Part shown: positions 8,835-24,489 of the stretch, piece by piece
Numbering within the stretch: position 1 is the stretch's first letter
Layout of the letters: every line of letters begins with the position of its first letter
NCBI GenBank assembly: GCA_011742915.1
Contig: JAAQTN010000048.1
Coordinates: 1 to 36,291 of the forward strand
Direction of reading: 5' to 3'
DNA length: 36,291 nt
Source: Billgrantia desiderata
GTDB lineage: Bacteria; Pseudomonadota; Gammaproteobacteria; Pseudomonadales; Halomonadaceae
Made by a program: the position numbers and the translations under genes
The notes under the pieces: generated by a model
Seen by the model: the letters and a program-made list of their open reading frames with translations, nothing else
Told to the model about the DNA's origin: nothing
Databases searched by the model: none

Positions 8835-10214
8835 ATGACTGCAAGACTCGAGATAACACCGCTGCCCTATGGCGAGGATCCGCTTGCCTATTTCCAGGCG
8901 CTGCGTCAGCGCCCCGGGGCCGTCCTGCTCGACAGCGGCAAGCCTGCCGCACCGGGCGGTCGCTATGACATCATCAGCAGCGACCCCGTGTCGGCACTCA
9001 CCGTCGACGGCAAAGGGGTCATCCGCATCGACGGCGAGGTACAGCAAGGCCGTGATCCTTTCATGGCCCAGCAAACCCTGCTCGAGGGTCTGGCTCTCGA
9101 TGTGCCGTCCAGCGACCTGCCCTTTCTCGGCGGCCTGATCGGCTACTGGGGCTACGACCTGGGCCGCTCTCTCGAGCCGGTGGGCAACTCGGCTCAGGAA
9201 AGGGTCTGCCTGCCTGCCTGCCGTACGGGACTCTACGACTGGGCGCTGATACAGGATCATCAGCGACAGGAGAGCTGGCTGGTGGCGACGGCCGAGAGGC
9301 GCTTGCAGGTCATGGAGTGGCTGCGCCACAGCGCCGCCCCCACCCTGCCCTTCGGCCTGCTCGCCCCTTTCGAAGGCGAGATGGATCGCGACGGTTATGC
9401 CAGGCGGTTCGCTGCCGTGCAGGACTACATTCGGGCCGGAGACTGTTACCAGATCAACCTGGCGCAGCGCTTCAGCGCACCGTACAGCGGCGACCTGTGG
9501 GACGCCTACCTGCGCCTGCGCCTGGCCACGCCCACCCCCTTTGCCGGCTTCATGGCCTGGCCCTCGGAGCGAGGCGAGCAGGCCATCCTGTCCCTCTCTC
9601 CCGAGCGCTTCCTGTTGTGCGAGTCGGACGGCCACGTCGAGACACGCCCGATCAAGGGCACTCGCCCCCGCGGCAGTACGCCCGAAGAGGATTGGCAGCT
9701 TGCCATGGAGCTGATCTCGAGTCTCAAGGACCGCGCCGAGAACGTGATGATCGTCGATCTGCTGCGCAACGACCTGGGACGTGTGTGCCAGCCGGGCAGT
9801 GTGCGGGTACCGCAGCTCTGCGGACTGGAGAGCTATGCCAACGTGCACCATCTGGTCAGCGTCGTGTGCGGCAGACTGGCGGCGGGAAAGCGTCCGCTGG
9901 ACCTGCTGGCGGCCGCCTTTCCCGGCGGCTCGATCACCGGTGCGCCGAAGGTTCGCGCCATGCAGATCATCGACGAACTGGAGCCGAGCCGCAGAAGCGT
10001 CTACTGCGGCAGCCTGGGCTTCGTCGACGTGCGCGGCAACATGGACACCTCCATTGCCATTCGCACCGCCGTGGCCGACGGGGAGCGCATCCATCTGTGG
10101 GGCGGCGGCGGGCTGGTGGCCGACTCCAGCGTCGAAGCCGAATACGTCGAGACCCTGGACAAGATTCGCCACCTGATGCAGGCGCTGGCCAAGCCAAAGC
10201 ACCAGCAGGAATAA
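8835..10214 (+). CDS. pabB: Aminodeoxychorismate synthase component I (PabB)
   Basis: This 459-residue chorismate-binding enzyme makes 4-amino-4-deoxychorismate for folate synthesis, using ammonia from a PabA-type glutaminase encoded elsewhere. The motif PIKGTRPRG places a lysine at residue 274, the nucleophile that separates PabB from anthranilate synthase (PIAGT). GGSITGAPKVRAMQIIDELEP and the NLLRN-like DLLRNDLGR segments complete the active site. AAAGG lies about 9 bases before the ATG at 8835. An ATG at 8805 is in frame but overlaps the likely -10 element. It is transcribed divergently from gntR-prp. Confidence 0.92.
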   Translation: MTARLEITPLPYGEDPLAYFQALRQRPGAVLLDSGKPAAPGGRYDIISSDPVSALTVDGKGVIRIDGEVQQGRDPFMAQQTLLEGLALDVPSSDLPFLGGLIGYWGYDLGRSLEPVGNSAQERVCLPACRTGLYDWALIQDHQRQESWLVATAERRLQVMEWLRHSAAPTLPFGLLAPFEGEMDRDGYARRFAAVQDYIRAGDCYQINLAQRFSAPYSGDLWDAYLRLRLATPTPFAGFMAWPSERGEQAILSLSPERFLLCESDGHVETRPIKGTRPRGSTPEEDWQLAMELISSLKDRAENVMIVDLLRNDLGRVCQPGSVRVPQLCGLESYANVHHLVSVVCGRLAAGKRPLDLLAAAFPGGSITGAPKVRAMQIIDELEPSRRSVYCGSLGFVDVRGNMDTSIAIRTAVADGERIHLWGGGGLVADSSVEAEYVETLDKIRHLMQALAKPKHQQE

Positions 10215-10230
10215 GAAGAGCCCTTTTATC

Positions 10231-10259
10231 TTTCATTTGGCTATATTTATCCAATGAAA
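10231..10259. promoter_or_regulatory. Inverted repeat upstream of cysH (possible CysB site)
   Basis: TTTCATTTGG (10231-10240) faces CCAATGAAA (10251-10259) across an A/T-rich 10-bp spacer; the arms match except for one extra T. It lies about 70 bp before the cysH start in an island much richer in A/T than its surroundings. CysB, encoded nearby, activates cysteine genes from such regions, so this is a plausible activator site (inference). Confidence 0.4.
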
Positions 10260-10329
10260 CGATATTGGGGCCCTGTCAGCCGCCTTTGGTAGGGTATGGC
10301 CCAATACGGTCAACCACTCTGGAGCCATC

Positions 10330-10947
10330 ATGGCAGCACTCGACGCGATCAATCAGGAACTGGGCAGCGACCCCGATGGGCTGATTCGCTGGGCTCTGAC
10401 ACAGGGCCAGCGCCCTATCGTCACCACCAATTTTCGCCCCTTCGAAGCGGTCATCCTGCATATGGTGACGCAACAGCGACCCGACATTCCGGTGGTCTGG
10501 ATGGATCACGGCTACAACACGGAGGCGACCTATCGCTTCGCCGACGCACTGGTCAAGCGGCTCGACCTCAACCTGATCAGCTATATACCTCAGCGCACCC
10601 GCGCTCACCGCGAAGCGGTGGATGGCGCGATGCCGGGCATCGACGATCCGCGCCACGAGGCGTTCACACGCGAGGTCAAGCTGGAGCCGTTCGAGCGGGC
10701 ACTACGCGAAATGGCCCCGGACGTGTGGTTCACGGCACTGCGCGCCGAGGATACCCCCGAGCGTGCCCGCATGCAGCCTCTCAGCCGCAACGCCGATGGG
10801 CTGCTCAAGGTCTCCCCTTTGCTGCACTGGAGCGCCAAGGAGCTCTATCAGTACCTGCAGCAGCACGACCTGCCCAACGAGTTCGATTACTTCGACCCTA
10901 CCAAGGTGGAAGCGAAACGGGAGTGCGGTCTGCATCTGCAGCACTGA
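10330..10947 (+). CDS. cysH: Phosphoadenosine phosphosulfate reductase (CysH family)
   Basis: This 205-residue protein of the PAPS-reductase family would reduce PAPS to sulfite in the cytosol with thioredoxin as donor. It has the DxGY-type segment PVVWMDHGYNTEATYRF, an SPLLHWSAKELYQYL segment and the C-terminal ECGLH motif with catalytic Cys199. The paired cysteines that bind [4Fe-4S] in APS reductases are absent, so the PAPS type fits. It is shorter than E. coli CysH (about 244), mostly at the N-terminus, and its substrate loop reads TTNFRPFEAVILH. ATG at 10330 follows CTGGAG. A strong terminator follows, and cysB lies just beyond it on the opposite strand. Confidence 0.85.
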   Translation: MAALDAINQELGSDPDGLIRWALTQGQRPIVTTNFRPFEAVILHMVTQQRPDIPVVWMDHGYNTEATYRFADALVKRLDLNLISYIPQRTRAHREAVDGAMPGIDDPRHEAFTREVKLEPFERALREMAPDVWFTALRAEDTPERARMQPLSRNADGLLKVSPLLHWSAKELYQYLQQHDLPNEFDYFDPTKVEAKRECGLHLQH

Positions 10948-10965
10948 CTTTCAGCCGAACCCAGT

Positions 10966-11004
10966 AAAAAGGCGGGCCGCACAATGCGCGGCCCGCCTTT
11001 TTTT
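10966..11004. terminator. Bidirectional intrinsic terminator between cysH and cysB
   Basis: A perfect 10-bp stem (GGCGGGCCGC at 10971-10980, GCGGCCCGCC at 10988-10997) is flanked by five A residues on the left and seven T residues on the right. It can end both the rightward cysH and the leftward cysB transcripts. Confidence 0.88.
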
Positions 11005-11050
11005 CGCCTGCTTGAAACGTCGTCGAGCGTAGGCACTTCTCGTACGGTGC

Positions 11051-12631
<1,581 letters not shown>

Positions 12632-12632
<1 letters not shown>

Positions 12633-15598
12633 CACATTTTCCTCGGGTTGGACTGCTGGGCGGGCGGCGGCGTGTAGTCTCCCCGCATCCACTTCACCTC
12701 GACCTCGACGCCCTGCGTTGGCGTGGGCCGGCCGTAGCGGTAGTTGTGGGCGGGCAACGGCGGGGTACCACGCTTGTCGAGCACCTCGAGTTTCACCGCG
12801 GTTTCCTTGTAGGCGGGGGTCTGCACGTCAGGGTCGTTGTGCTCACCGGTGAGCAGATTGACCCCCGTCTTGCCGAAATGGATGGGCATGAACAGCGTCT
12901 TGCCGCGCACCCGGTCGGTGATGACGGCAGGAAATTCGATGCTGTCGCGGCGCGAGGTTATCCGCACCCAGGTGCCCTCCTCGATGCCGCGCTCGGCGGC
13001 AAGCTCCGGGCTGACCTCGACGAAGCCGTGCGGAAGCTGCTGCCGAATCCCCTCGCTGCGCCCCGTTTGGTTGGTGCCCTGGAAGTGCTCGCGCAGACGA
13101 CCGTTGTCCAGCAGCAAGTCGTAGTCGTCGTCGGGGGCCTCTTCGGGCGGCTGCCACTCCAGCGGATGCAGGTTGGCCTTGCCGTCCTCGTTGGCGAAGC
13201 CGTCGGTGTAGAGCAGCGGCGAATCGGTGCCGTCCGCCGACACCGGCCACAGCTGGGACTTCCAGCCCTCGAGCCGCGCATAGCTGACCCCGGCGAACAT
13301 CGGCGCGATGCGGGCGCACTCCGCCATGATCTCGGCGGGGTGGGTGTAGCCCCAGTCGTGCCCCATGCGAGCGGCGAGGTCGGTCAGGATGCGCCAGTCG
13401 GGGCGGCTGTCGCCCAGCGGTTCGAGCACCTGGTAGGAGCGCTGGATGCGCCGCTCGGTGTTGACGTAGGTGCCCTCCTGCTCGACGCTGGGACAGGCAG
13501 GCAGCACCACGTCGGCATACTCGGCGGTGCGGCTGAGGAACATGTCCTGTACCACCATGAACTCGAGCTTCTCGAAGCCGGAAAGCACATTGTAGGTATT
13601 GGAGTCGGAAAAGGCCGTCTCCTCGCCGACGATGTACATGGCCTTGATCTCACCCTCGTCGGCCGCCTGCACCATCAGGAAATTGCCATAGCCGGCTTCA
13701 TTTGAAAGCTCTTCCGGTGAGATGCCCCACCCTTCGGCCCAGCGCTTTCTCGCCTCGTCGTCCTCCACGTGGTCGTAGCCGGGGTAGCGGTCGCGCAGGC
13801 AGCCGAAGTCGCTGGCCCCCTGCACGTTGTTGTGGCCGCGCATGGGGTAGCCGCCGGTGCCCGGCTTGCCGTAGTTGCCGGTGACCAGCAGCAGGTTGGA
13901 GAGCGCCGTGCTGGCGTCCGAGCCGTGGCTGTGCTGGGTGATGCCCATGGCCCACAGCAGGCAGACGCGCTGCGCCCGACCGATGGTCTCGGCGGCTTCG
14001 GCCAGATCCTGGCGCGCGATGCCCGTCTCGGCCTCGGCGAACGCCAGGGTGAAAGGCGCGAGAGACTGGCGGTACTCCTCCACGCCGTTGACCCAACGCG
14101 CAAGGAACTCGCGATCGGTCAGATCGTGATCGAACATGTAGCGCGACAGCGCCGAGGCCCAGACCAGATCGGTGCCGGAGTTCGGTCGCAGGAACAGGTC
14201 AGCCCGTTCGGCCATCTCGTGCTTGCGCGGGTCGACCACGATCAGCTTCTGCCCGCGCAGCTTCTGCGCCGCCTTGATGCGGGCAGCGATCACCGGATGG
14301 TTCTCGGCGGTATTGCTGCCGACGATCACCACCACCTCGGCTTTCTCGATGTCCTCGATGGTGCCGGAATCGCCGCCGTAGCCGACGGTGCGGAACAGCC
14401 CCTTGGTGGCCGGGTTCTGGCAGTAGCGCGAGGAGTTGTCGACGTTGTTGGTGCCGATGATGCGCCGGGCGATCTTCTGCACCAGGTAGGCCTGCTCGTT
14501 GCTGCCCTTGCTGGAGCCGATGAAGCCCAGGCTGTCCGGCCCGTGGGCCTCGCGCACCTCGAGCAGGCGGCGCGCCACCAGATCCAGCGCTTCGTCCCAG
14601 CTCGCTTCGCGAAAGCGGCCGTTGTCGCGGATCAGCGGCATGGTCAAGCGCTGCTTACTGTTGACGAAGTCCCAGGCGAACTTGCCCTTGATACAGGTGG
14701 AGATGCCGTTGGCCGGCGCCTCGGGGACAGGTTGCACCTTGAGGATGTGGCGGTCGCGGGTCCACATCTCGAAGGAGCAGCCAACGCCGCAGTAGGTACA
14801 GACCGTCTTGGTGCGCTTGATCTCGGGCTGGCGCAGGTGCATGTCGATTTCCGAGAGCCCGGAGACCGGTACCGCCCCGGTGGTCGTCTCGAGCTTCTTG
14901 ATGATCTCGATCATCGGCCGCTTGAGCGACCAGGGCATGGCGGTGAACGGTCCCGCCTTGCCGTCCATGCTGTTCTCCATCAGCGCATTGCAGGGGCAGA
15001 CGGTGACGCAGTGGCCGCAGTGCACGCAGCTGGAGTCGTTGATCTCCTTGCCGCCGTCCCACAGCACGCGTGGATTCTCGCTGGCAAAGTCGATGGAGAG
15101 CGTCTCGTTGACCTCGACGTTCTGGCACGCCTCCACGCAGCGCCCGCAGAGAATGCACTGATCGGGATCGTAGGTGTAGAAAGGGCTCGAGGTGTCCTTC
15201 TCGTGGGGCTTGCGCTGAAACTCATAGCGCTGGATGGGGATCTGCATATCCACCATGGTGTTGTGCAGCGTGCAGTCGCCGTTGTTGTTCTCGCACACGG
15301 TGCAGTAGAGCTCGTGCTTGGCCAACAGGCGATCCATGCCCTCTTCCCGCGCGGCCCGGGCCCGCTGGCTGCCGAGGCTCACCGTCAGCCCTTCGGCGCT
15401 CTTCAGCGTGCAGCCGCGCTTGAGCTCGCCGCCGACCTCGACCCAGCAAGCATCGCAGGTTTCCAGTGCGCCCAGCGAGGGGTGGTAGCAGACGTGCGGT
15501 AGATCGACGCCTCGCTCCTTGAGAAAGTCGATCAGCGGCTGATCGGCTCGGCCACTGAGTGACTGTCCATCCAACACGACCGTGCAGCGTGTCGTCAT
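12632..15598 (-). CDS. Formate dehydrogenase-like molybdopterin oxidoreductase, alpha subunit
   Basis: This 988-residue cytosolic enzyme probably oxidises formate to CO2. Domains in order: a [2Fe-2S] ferredoxin domain (Cys37, 48, 51, 63); a His/Cys cluster site around HELYCTVCENNNGDC; two [4Fe-4S] motifs (CILCGRCVEAC and CVHCGHCVTVC); the CTYCGVGC cluster motif opening the molybdopterin domain; and a C-terminal MGD-binding domain. The Mo ligand is Cys393 in SSRYCQNPATKGL, not selenocysteine. No twin-arginine signal is present. The layout matches YrhE/YjgC-type FdhF2 proteins. No NADH-dehydrogenase-like beta or gamma subunits are nearby, so the electron acceptor is unclear. I chose ATG 15598 because GGGAG lies about 9 bases upstream; ATG 15607 is the alternative. 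Confidence 0.88.
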
Positions 15599-16046
15599 GA
15601 CCCGCATCTCCCTGTCGAGGCCCGGCGACGAGCAGCCATTGCTTCACTATGCAACGAGTTCGGCCATCCACATGGCGCTCGGAGCCAAGCCATGTCCATA
15701 TACCTTCTGCTCCGTGCTATGCACGTTAGTCAATGGCACCTGGCTTGTCTAAACTGTCGAAAAGATGGCTCAACGAAAAACCGCTGCTCAATCAGAAGAC
15801 TAGCGAACATTCGGACAACAATCGGCACATAGAGGCAACGAGAGCTCACCAAAACGAAGTGTTCCGCAACAGCGGCCATGCGGGCAGTGAAGGTGGGTGA
15901 GCCAGCGTCAGCGATGGACGCGCAGGAAGAGCGCTTGCATGGGTATTTGCCAGAGACACGGCTGCCCGCTACCATCTGCCGACCGGACGTGCCCAATGCA
16001 TGTCACCCGATTCGCTCGATGTAGCGCAACGTAACTGGAGAATCAC
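15599..16046. other. Divergent intergenic region, fdh / trx
   Basis: These 448 bases hold no coding sequence I can support. A minus-strand open frame at 15730-15996 has no family-like features and uneven composition. A short dyad CGTGC-TAT-GCACG lies at 15713-15725, upstream of fdh. A promoter for trx is seen at 15947-15975. No tRNA-like cloverleaf is recognised. Confidence 0.5.
15947..15975 (+). promoter_or_regulatory. Likely thioredoxin promoter
   Basis: TTGCCA (15947-15952) and TACCAT (15970-15975) are separated by 17 bp, giving a leader of about 65 bases before the thioredoxin ATG. The -35 matches consensus at five of six positions, the -10 at four. Confidence 0.45.
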
Positions 16047-16370
16047 ATGGCCAATAACGTCGATGTCACCAATGCCAACTTCGAGCAGGAAGTCCTGAAG
16101 GCTGAGCAAACCGTACTGCTGAAGTTCTGGGCCCCCTGGTGCGGCCCGTGCAAGGTCATGGCTCCGGTGATCGACGAGGTTGCCGAAGAGCGCGCCGACA
16201 GCCTCAAGGTGGTCAGCATCAACGTAGACGACGCCCCCGAGATCGCCGCCGAGCAGGGCGTGCGCGGCGTTCCCACCGTGATGCTGTTCAAGTCGGGCTC
16301 CAAGGTCGCCTCCCTGGTTGGCGCTCAGTCCAAGTCTCAGCTGGTGCAGTTCATCGATCAGAACGCCTGA
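16047..16370 (+). CDS. trxA: Thioredoxin
   Basis: This 107-residue single-domain thioredoxin is a cytosolic disulfide reductase. The active site WCGPC (Cys32, Cys35) and the cis-proline in GVPTVML are intact, and no signal peptide or membrane segment is present. The length is standard (about 105-109). CTGGAG precedes the ATG at 16047. It could supply electrons to the nearby CysH reductase, as thioredoxin does in general, but the two are not in one operon. The rho gene, which often follows trxA, is not present here, so this may be the main or a second thioredoxin. Confidence 0.93.
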   Translation: MANNVDVTNANFEQEVLKAEQTVLLKFWAPWCGPCKVMAPVIDEVAEERADSLKVVSINVDDAPEIAAEQGVRGVPTVMLFKSGSKVASLVGAQSKSQLVQFIDQNA

Positions 16371-16415
16371 TCCCTGTAAGCCTCAACCCTGTAGGTTTCA
16401 ACCCCCTGTTAGGTA

Positions 16416-17585
16416 TCACCGCTCGTCTCGCCCCGGCTCCGGCCGGGGCGTTTTCGTCATGCGAGAGGAGTGGCGAGCCTCATCATCGTCGAGAACAGGC
16501 TCGCTCGGAGCCCCCTCGGCAGCGATACGGTCGCTCATGGGCCGCTTGCCCGGCCCCAGCATGTAGGCCATCCAGCGGGTCTGGGGATGGCTGTCCAGGG
16601 CGATCTTGAGTGTCATGGTCAGCACCACCGAGAGCAGCATGCCGACCACCCCCAGCATCCAGCCCCACACCACCAGCGAGAGAAAGGCGACGAAGGTCGA
16701 CAGCCCCAAGGCACGTCCCATCAGCCGCGGTTCGACCAGGTTGCCCAGCACGAAGTTGATGCCCAGGTAGGCCATGGCCAATCCGAAGGCCGAGGCCAGG
16801 CCGCCATCCTGAGACAGCAGCAGCAACAGGACCGGCGGCACCGCGGCAATGGCGGAACCGATATTGGGGATGTAGTTGAGGGCGAAGGCCAGCACGCCCC
16901 ACAGCAGCGGGAAGTCCACACCGGCCAGCAGGCAGGCCAACCAGGCCATCACGCCCGTGAGCAGACTGACTAGGGTCTTGACCGCCAGATAGCGCTTGAG
17001 GGTTTCGCTGAACTCCTGAAAACGGCGCAGGCTGGCTTCCGGGTCGTCGAGGGCGTAAGCCACCTTGCGGCGAAAATTGAGGGTCTCGAACAGCATGAAG
17101 ACCACCAGCAGCGCCACCACCATGCTCTGCATCAGCAGGTTGCCGAGCCCACCCAGCAGAAACGACAGCCAGCCCCCCTCGTCTTCTCCCTCGACCAGGC
17201 CGGCGAGCGTATCCGGATTGATCGCCAGGCCCATGGCCGCGAGGCTGTCGAGCACGTTGAGGTAGTGCTCGTAAAGCCGCCTCTCGATGCCCGGCAGGGC
17301 TTCGATGAAGGTGCCGAAGGCGTTGACCACCAGCAGCCCCACCAGCGACAGGAAGCCGCCGATCACCAGCAGCGTGACCAGCACCGCCAGGCGCGGACTC
17401 AGACCCAGCCGCTGCAGCCAGTTCACCGGCGAGGTACAGATCACGGCGATGAACAGACCCAGCAGGATCGGAATGATCAGGTCGGCACCGGCGCGAATGC
17501 CGGCAACGATGATCACCAGCGCTGCCAGCGCCAGCGTGAGGGTGAGCGGAAGCCCGTAGCGCACATTGTCGTCGCGGTGAAGCAT
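16416..17585 (-). CDS. AI-2E/PerM family transporter
   Basis: This 389-residue inner-membrane protein of the AI-2E transporter (PerM/YdiK/TqsA) family has about eight hydrophobic segments. They include two near the N-terminus, a helix pair around residues 50-90, and the conserved ALNYIPNIGSAIAAVPP and NLVEPRLMGRALGLS motifs. Substrates differ between members (autoinducer-2 export, ions, other small molecules) and cannot be read from sequence. The start is uncertain: ATG 17585 (MLHRDDNVRYG) fits the family best, while ATGs at 17621 and 17702 are in frame. The highly charged C-terminal tail overlaps the trxA terminator. Confidence 0.82.
   Translation of the reverse strand: MLHRDDNVRYGLPLTLTLALAALVIIVAGIRAGADLIIPILLGLFIAVICTSPVNWLQRLGLSPRLAVLVTLLVIGGFLSLVGLLVVNAFGTFIEALPGIERRLYEHYLNVLDSLAAMGLAINPDTLAGLVEGEDEGGWLSFLLGGLGNLLMQSMVVALLVVFMLFETLNFRRKVAYALDDPEASLRRFQEFSETLKRYLAVKTLVSLLTGVMAWLACLLAGVDFPLLWGVLAFALNYIPNIGSAIAAVPPVLLLLLSQDGGLASAFGLAMAYLGINFVLGNLVEPRLMGRALGLSTFVAFLSLVVWGWMLGVVGMLLSVVLTMTLKIALDSHPQTRWMAYMLGPGKRPMSDRIAAEGAPSEPVLDDDEARHSSRMTKTPRPEPGRDER
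16429..16454 (+). terminator. Intrinsic terminator of trxA
   Basis: A 9-bp stem (CGCCCCGGC at 16429-16437, GCCGGGGCG at 16442-16450) is followed by TTTTCG. It lies inside the 3' end of the convergent permease gene, so the same bases encode that protein's C-terminal tail. Confidence 0.75.
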
Positions 17586-17722
17586 GCCATCTATCCATGT
17601 GTGGCGTGTCCTGCTTATCATGACCCGTACCGCTCGGGTGCACAAACACACCCGACCGGCGGCGCCGGCAGAGCCCTCGCCGGCCAGCTCCCCCCTGATC
17701 ATTGCCGCATGGAGGCCTACCG

Positions 17723-23061
<5,339 letters not shown>

Positions 23062-23071
23062 GCCCGCCCCG

Positions 23072-23097
23072 CCCATCGGCAAGATCTTGCCGATGGG
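23072..23097. promoter_or_regulatory. Enhancer-like palindrome UAS1
   Basis: This is a perfect 26-bp palindrome. Its left half reads CCCATCGGCAAGA; the inner core is TCGGCAA-GATC-TTGCCGA. It shares that core and 4-bp spacer with the dyad 33 bp downstream. No T-run follows, so it is a poor terminator. Confidence 0.7.
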
Positions 23098-23106
23098 GCG
23101 CCGCCA

Positions 23107-23128
23107 TGTCGGCAAATAATTGCCGACA
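23107..23128. promoter_or_regulatory. Enhancer-like palindrome UAS2
   Basis: TGTCGGCAA (23107-23115) and TTGCCGACA (23120-23128) are perfect arms around ATAA. The core TCGGCAA-N4-TTGCCGA equals that of UAS1. The centres are 33 bp apart, about three helical turns, so both would face the same side of DNA. Confidence 0.7.
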
Positions 23129-23201
23129 GCACTCACCCAGGCCCAGGCCGTTTCACGGCTTCTCAGCACAACTCACTGAAATACATAGGGTGTCACCGAA
23201 A

Positions 23202-23218
23202 CTGGCAGGCTTGTCGCT
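23202..23218 (+). promoter_or_regulatory. Sigma-54 (-24/-12) promoter of the TAXI-TRAP genes
   Basis: The sequence CTGGCAGGCTTGTCGCT matches the consensus YTGGCAC-G-N4-TTGCW at the invariant GG (23204-23205) and GC (23216-23217), spaced 12 bp, plus most flanking bases. Transcription would begin near 23230, about 37 bases before the TAXI start codon. Confidence 0.7.
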
Positions 23219-23266
23219 ATGTCAGGGCGTCTCATAACCACAACGCTCGACATAAGGAGACCCACC

Positions 23267-24298
23267 ATGCACAAGCGCCAGTTCCTCAAGTCCGCCCTCT
23301 GTCTTGCCACCGCCGCCGCTCTTGGCCTCGGTGCCGCAACCGCAACCGCCAGCACCGACAACGGTAGCGAAGGGGGCCAGTACATCATGGGTACCGCCAC
23401 TACCGGTGGCACCTTCTACCCGGTGGGCGTCGCCCTCTCCACCCTGGTCCGCGTCAAGCTGGAGCCGACCCACAACATCTCGGTCTCCGCCATCAGCTCC
23501 GCCGGCTCCGCCGAGAACCTGCGTCTGATGGATGACAACCAGGCCCAGTTCGGCATCCTCCAGGCCCTCTACGGCGCCTGGGCCTGGCACGGTGAGGGCC
23601 CGGTACCCAAGGCCTACGACAACGTACGCTCCATCTCCATGCTGTGGCAGAACGTCGAGCACTTCGTGATGCGCAGCAATCGGGTGGAGAGCGGTACCAT
23701 CGACGACCTGTCCAACCTCTACGGCCGCGGCTTCTCCATCGGCGCCCGCAACTCGGGTACCGAAGGCTCCGGTCGGCAGATTCTTGCCGGTCTCGAGATC
23801 GACCCCGAGCAGATGAACCTCGCCTACCTGGGCTACGGCCCCAGCGCCGACTCCATGCAGAACGGCAACATCGACGGCATGAACATCCCCGCCGGGGTGC
23901 CCGCCTCCGCGGTGACCAGCGCCTTCGCCAACATGGGCAACAACCTCTCCATCCTGAACGTGACGGAAGAGCAGCTCGAGCGCATCAACGCCGACTACCC
24001 GGTGTGGACCCCCTACGAGATCCCCGCCGGCACCTACCCGAGCCAGGACGAGCCGGTTCACACCATCGCCCAGCCCAACATTCTGGTGGTCAACGCCGAC
24101 GTCCCGGAAGAGCACGTCTACCAGATCACCAAGGCGATGTTCGAGAACCTGCCCTTCCTCAACAACATCCATCCGGCGACCCGCGACATGGCCCTCGAGA
24201 AGGCCCTGGACGGCCTGCCCATGCCGCTGCACCCCGGCGCTGCCCGCTACTTCCAGGAGCAGGGGCTGGAGATCCCCGAGCATCTGCTGGAGGGCTAA
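23267..24298 (+). CDS. TAXI-family TRAP transporter substrate-binding protein
   Basis: This 343-residue periplasmic receptor belongs to the TAXI subfamily of TRAP transporters. A signal peptide with Lys/Arg start and Ala-rich core ends near residue 30 (TATAS). The mature protein shows the TAXI hallmarks IMGTATTGGTFYPVGVALSTL, the NLRLMDDNQAQFGILQ segment and the RGFSIGARNSGTEG loop. AAGGAG lies about 8 bases before ATG 23267; an ATG at 23219 overlaps the promoter and is rejected. The substrate cannot be read directly. The DctBD-like regulators and ydiJ point to a dicarboxylate or hydroxy-dicarboxylate (inference). Confidence 0.93.
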   Translation: MHKRQFLKSALCLATAAALGLGAATATASTDNGSEGGQYIMGTATTGGTFYPVGVALSTLVRVKLEPTHNISVSAISSAGSAENLRLMDDNQAQFGILQALYGAWAWHGEGPVPKAYDNVRSISMLWQNVEHFVMRSNRVESGTIDDLSNLYGRGFSIGARNSGTEGSGRQILAGLEIDPEQMNLAYLGYGPSADSMQNGNIDGMNIPAGVPASAVTSAFANMGNNLSILNVTEEQLERINADYPVWTPYEIPAGTYPSQDEPVHTIAQPNILVVNADVPEEHVYQITKAMFENLPFLNNIHPATRDMALEKALDGLPMPLHPGAARYFQEQGLEIPEHLLEG

Positions 24299-24489
24299 GG
24301 CAACGCTGATTTTCTGCTGCGCCCCCAGGGGCGCCGGGGCAGGCCGAAGAGGAGGTCTTTTTCCAGGGAAGGAAAAGGTAGCGCCCAGGGACGGGCTCAC
24401 CGCGCCTCCTCGCCGGTCTGTCGCCGGCAAGCCCCGAGCCTGACCACCGACAACGCCTTCTCATCCACGCCAGCTCCGCGAGAACGCCC
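24299..24489 (+). other. Spacer between TAXI receptor and permease
   Basis: This 191-bp gap has no gene and no clear promoter. A small GC hairpin (GCGCCCC-cag-GGGCGC) lies at about 24319-24335 with no clean T-run. Such a hairpin after the binding-protein gene could protect the upstream mRNA and give more receptor than permease (inference). Confidence 0.4.

Noticed and set aside
15734..15748. Sigma-54-like TGGCAC-N5-TTGT upstream of thioredoxin
   Set aside because: The invariant GC at -12 is GT, no enhancer dyads are nearby, and a sigma-70-like promoter lies closer to the gene.
15730..15996. Minus-strand 88-codon frame in the fdh/trx intergenic region
   Set aside because: No ribosome site, family resemblance or coding-like composition; it also overlaps the likely trx promoter.
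23072..23097. Reading the 26-bp palindrome as the dctD terminator
   Set aside because: There is no T-run on either side, and its core is repeated in a second dyad 33 bp away, which fits regulator sites better.
23773..23790. TCGGCAG-ATTC-TTGCCGG inside the TAXI gene, similar to the enhancer core
   Set aside because: It matches only 12 of 14 core positions, lies in coding sequence (RQILAG) and is downstream of the promoter, so it is probably chance.
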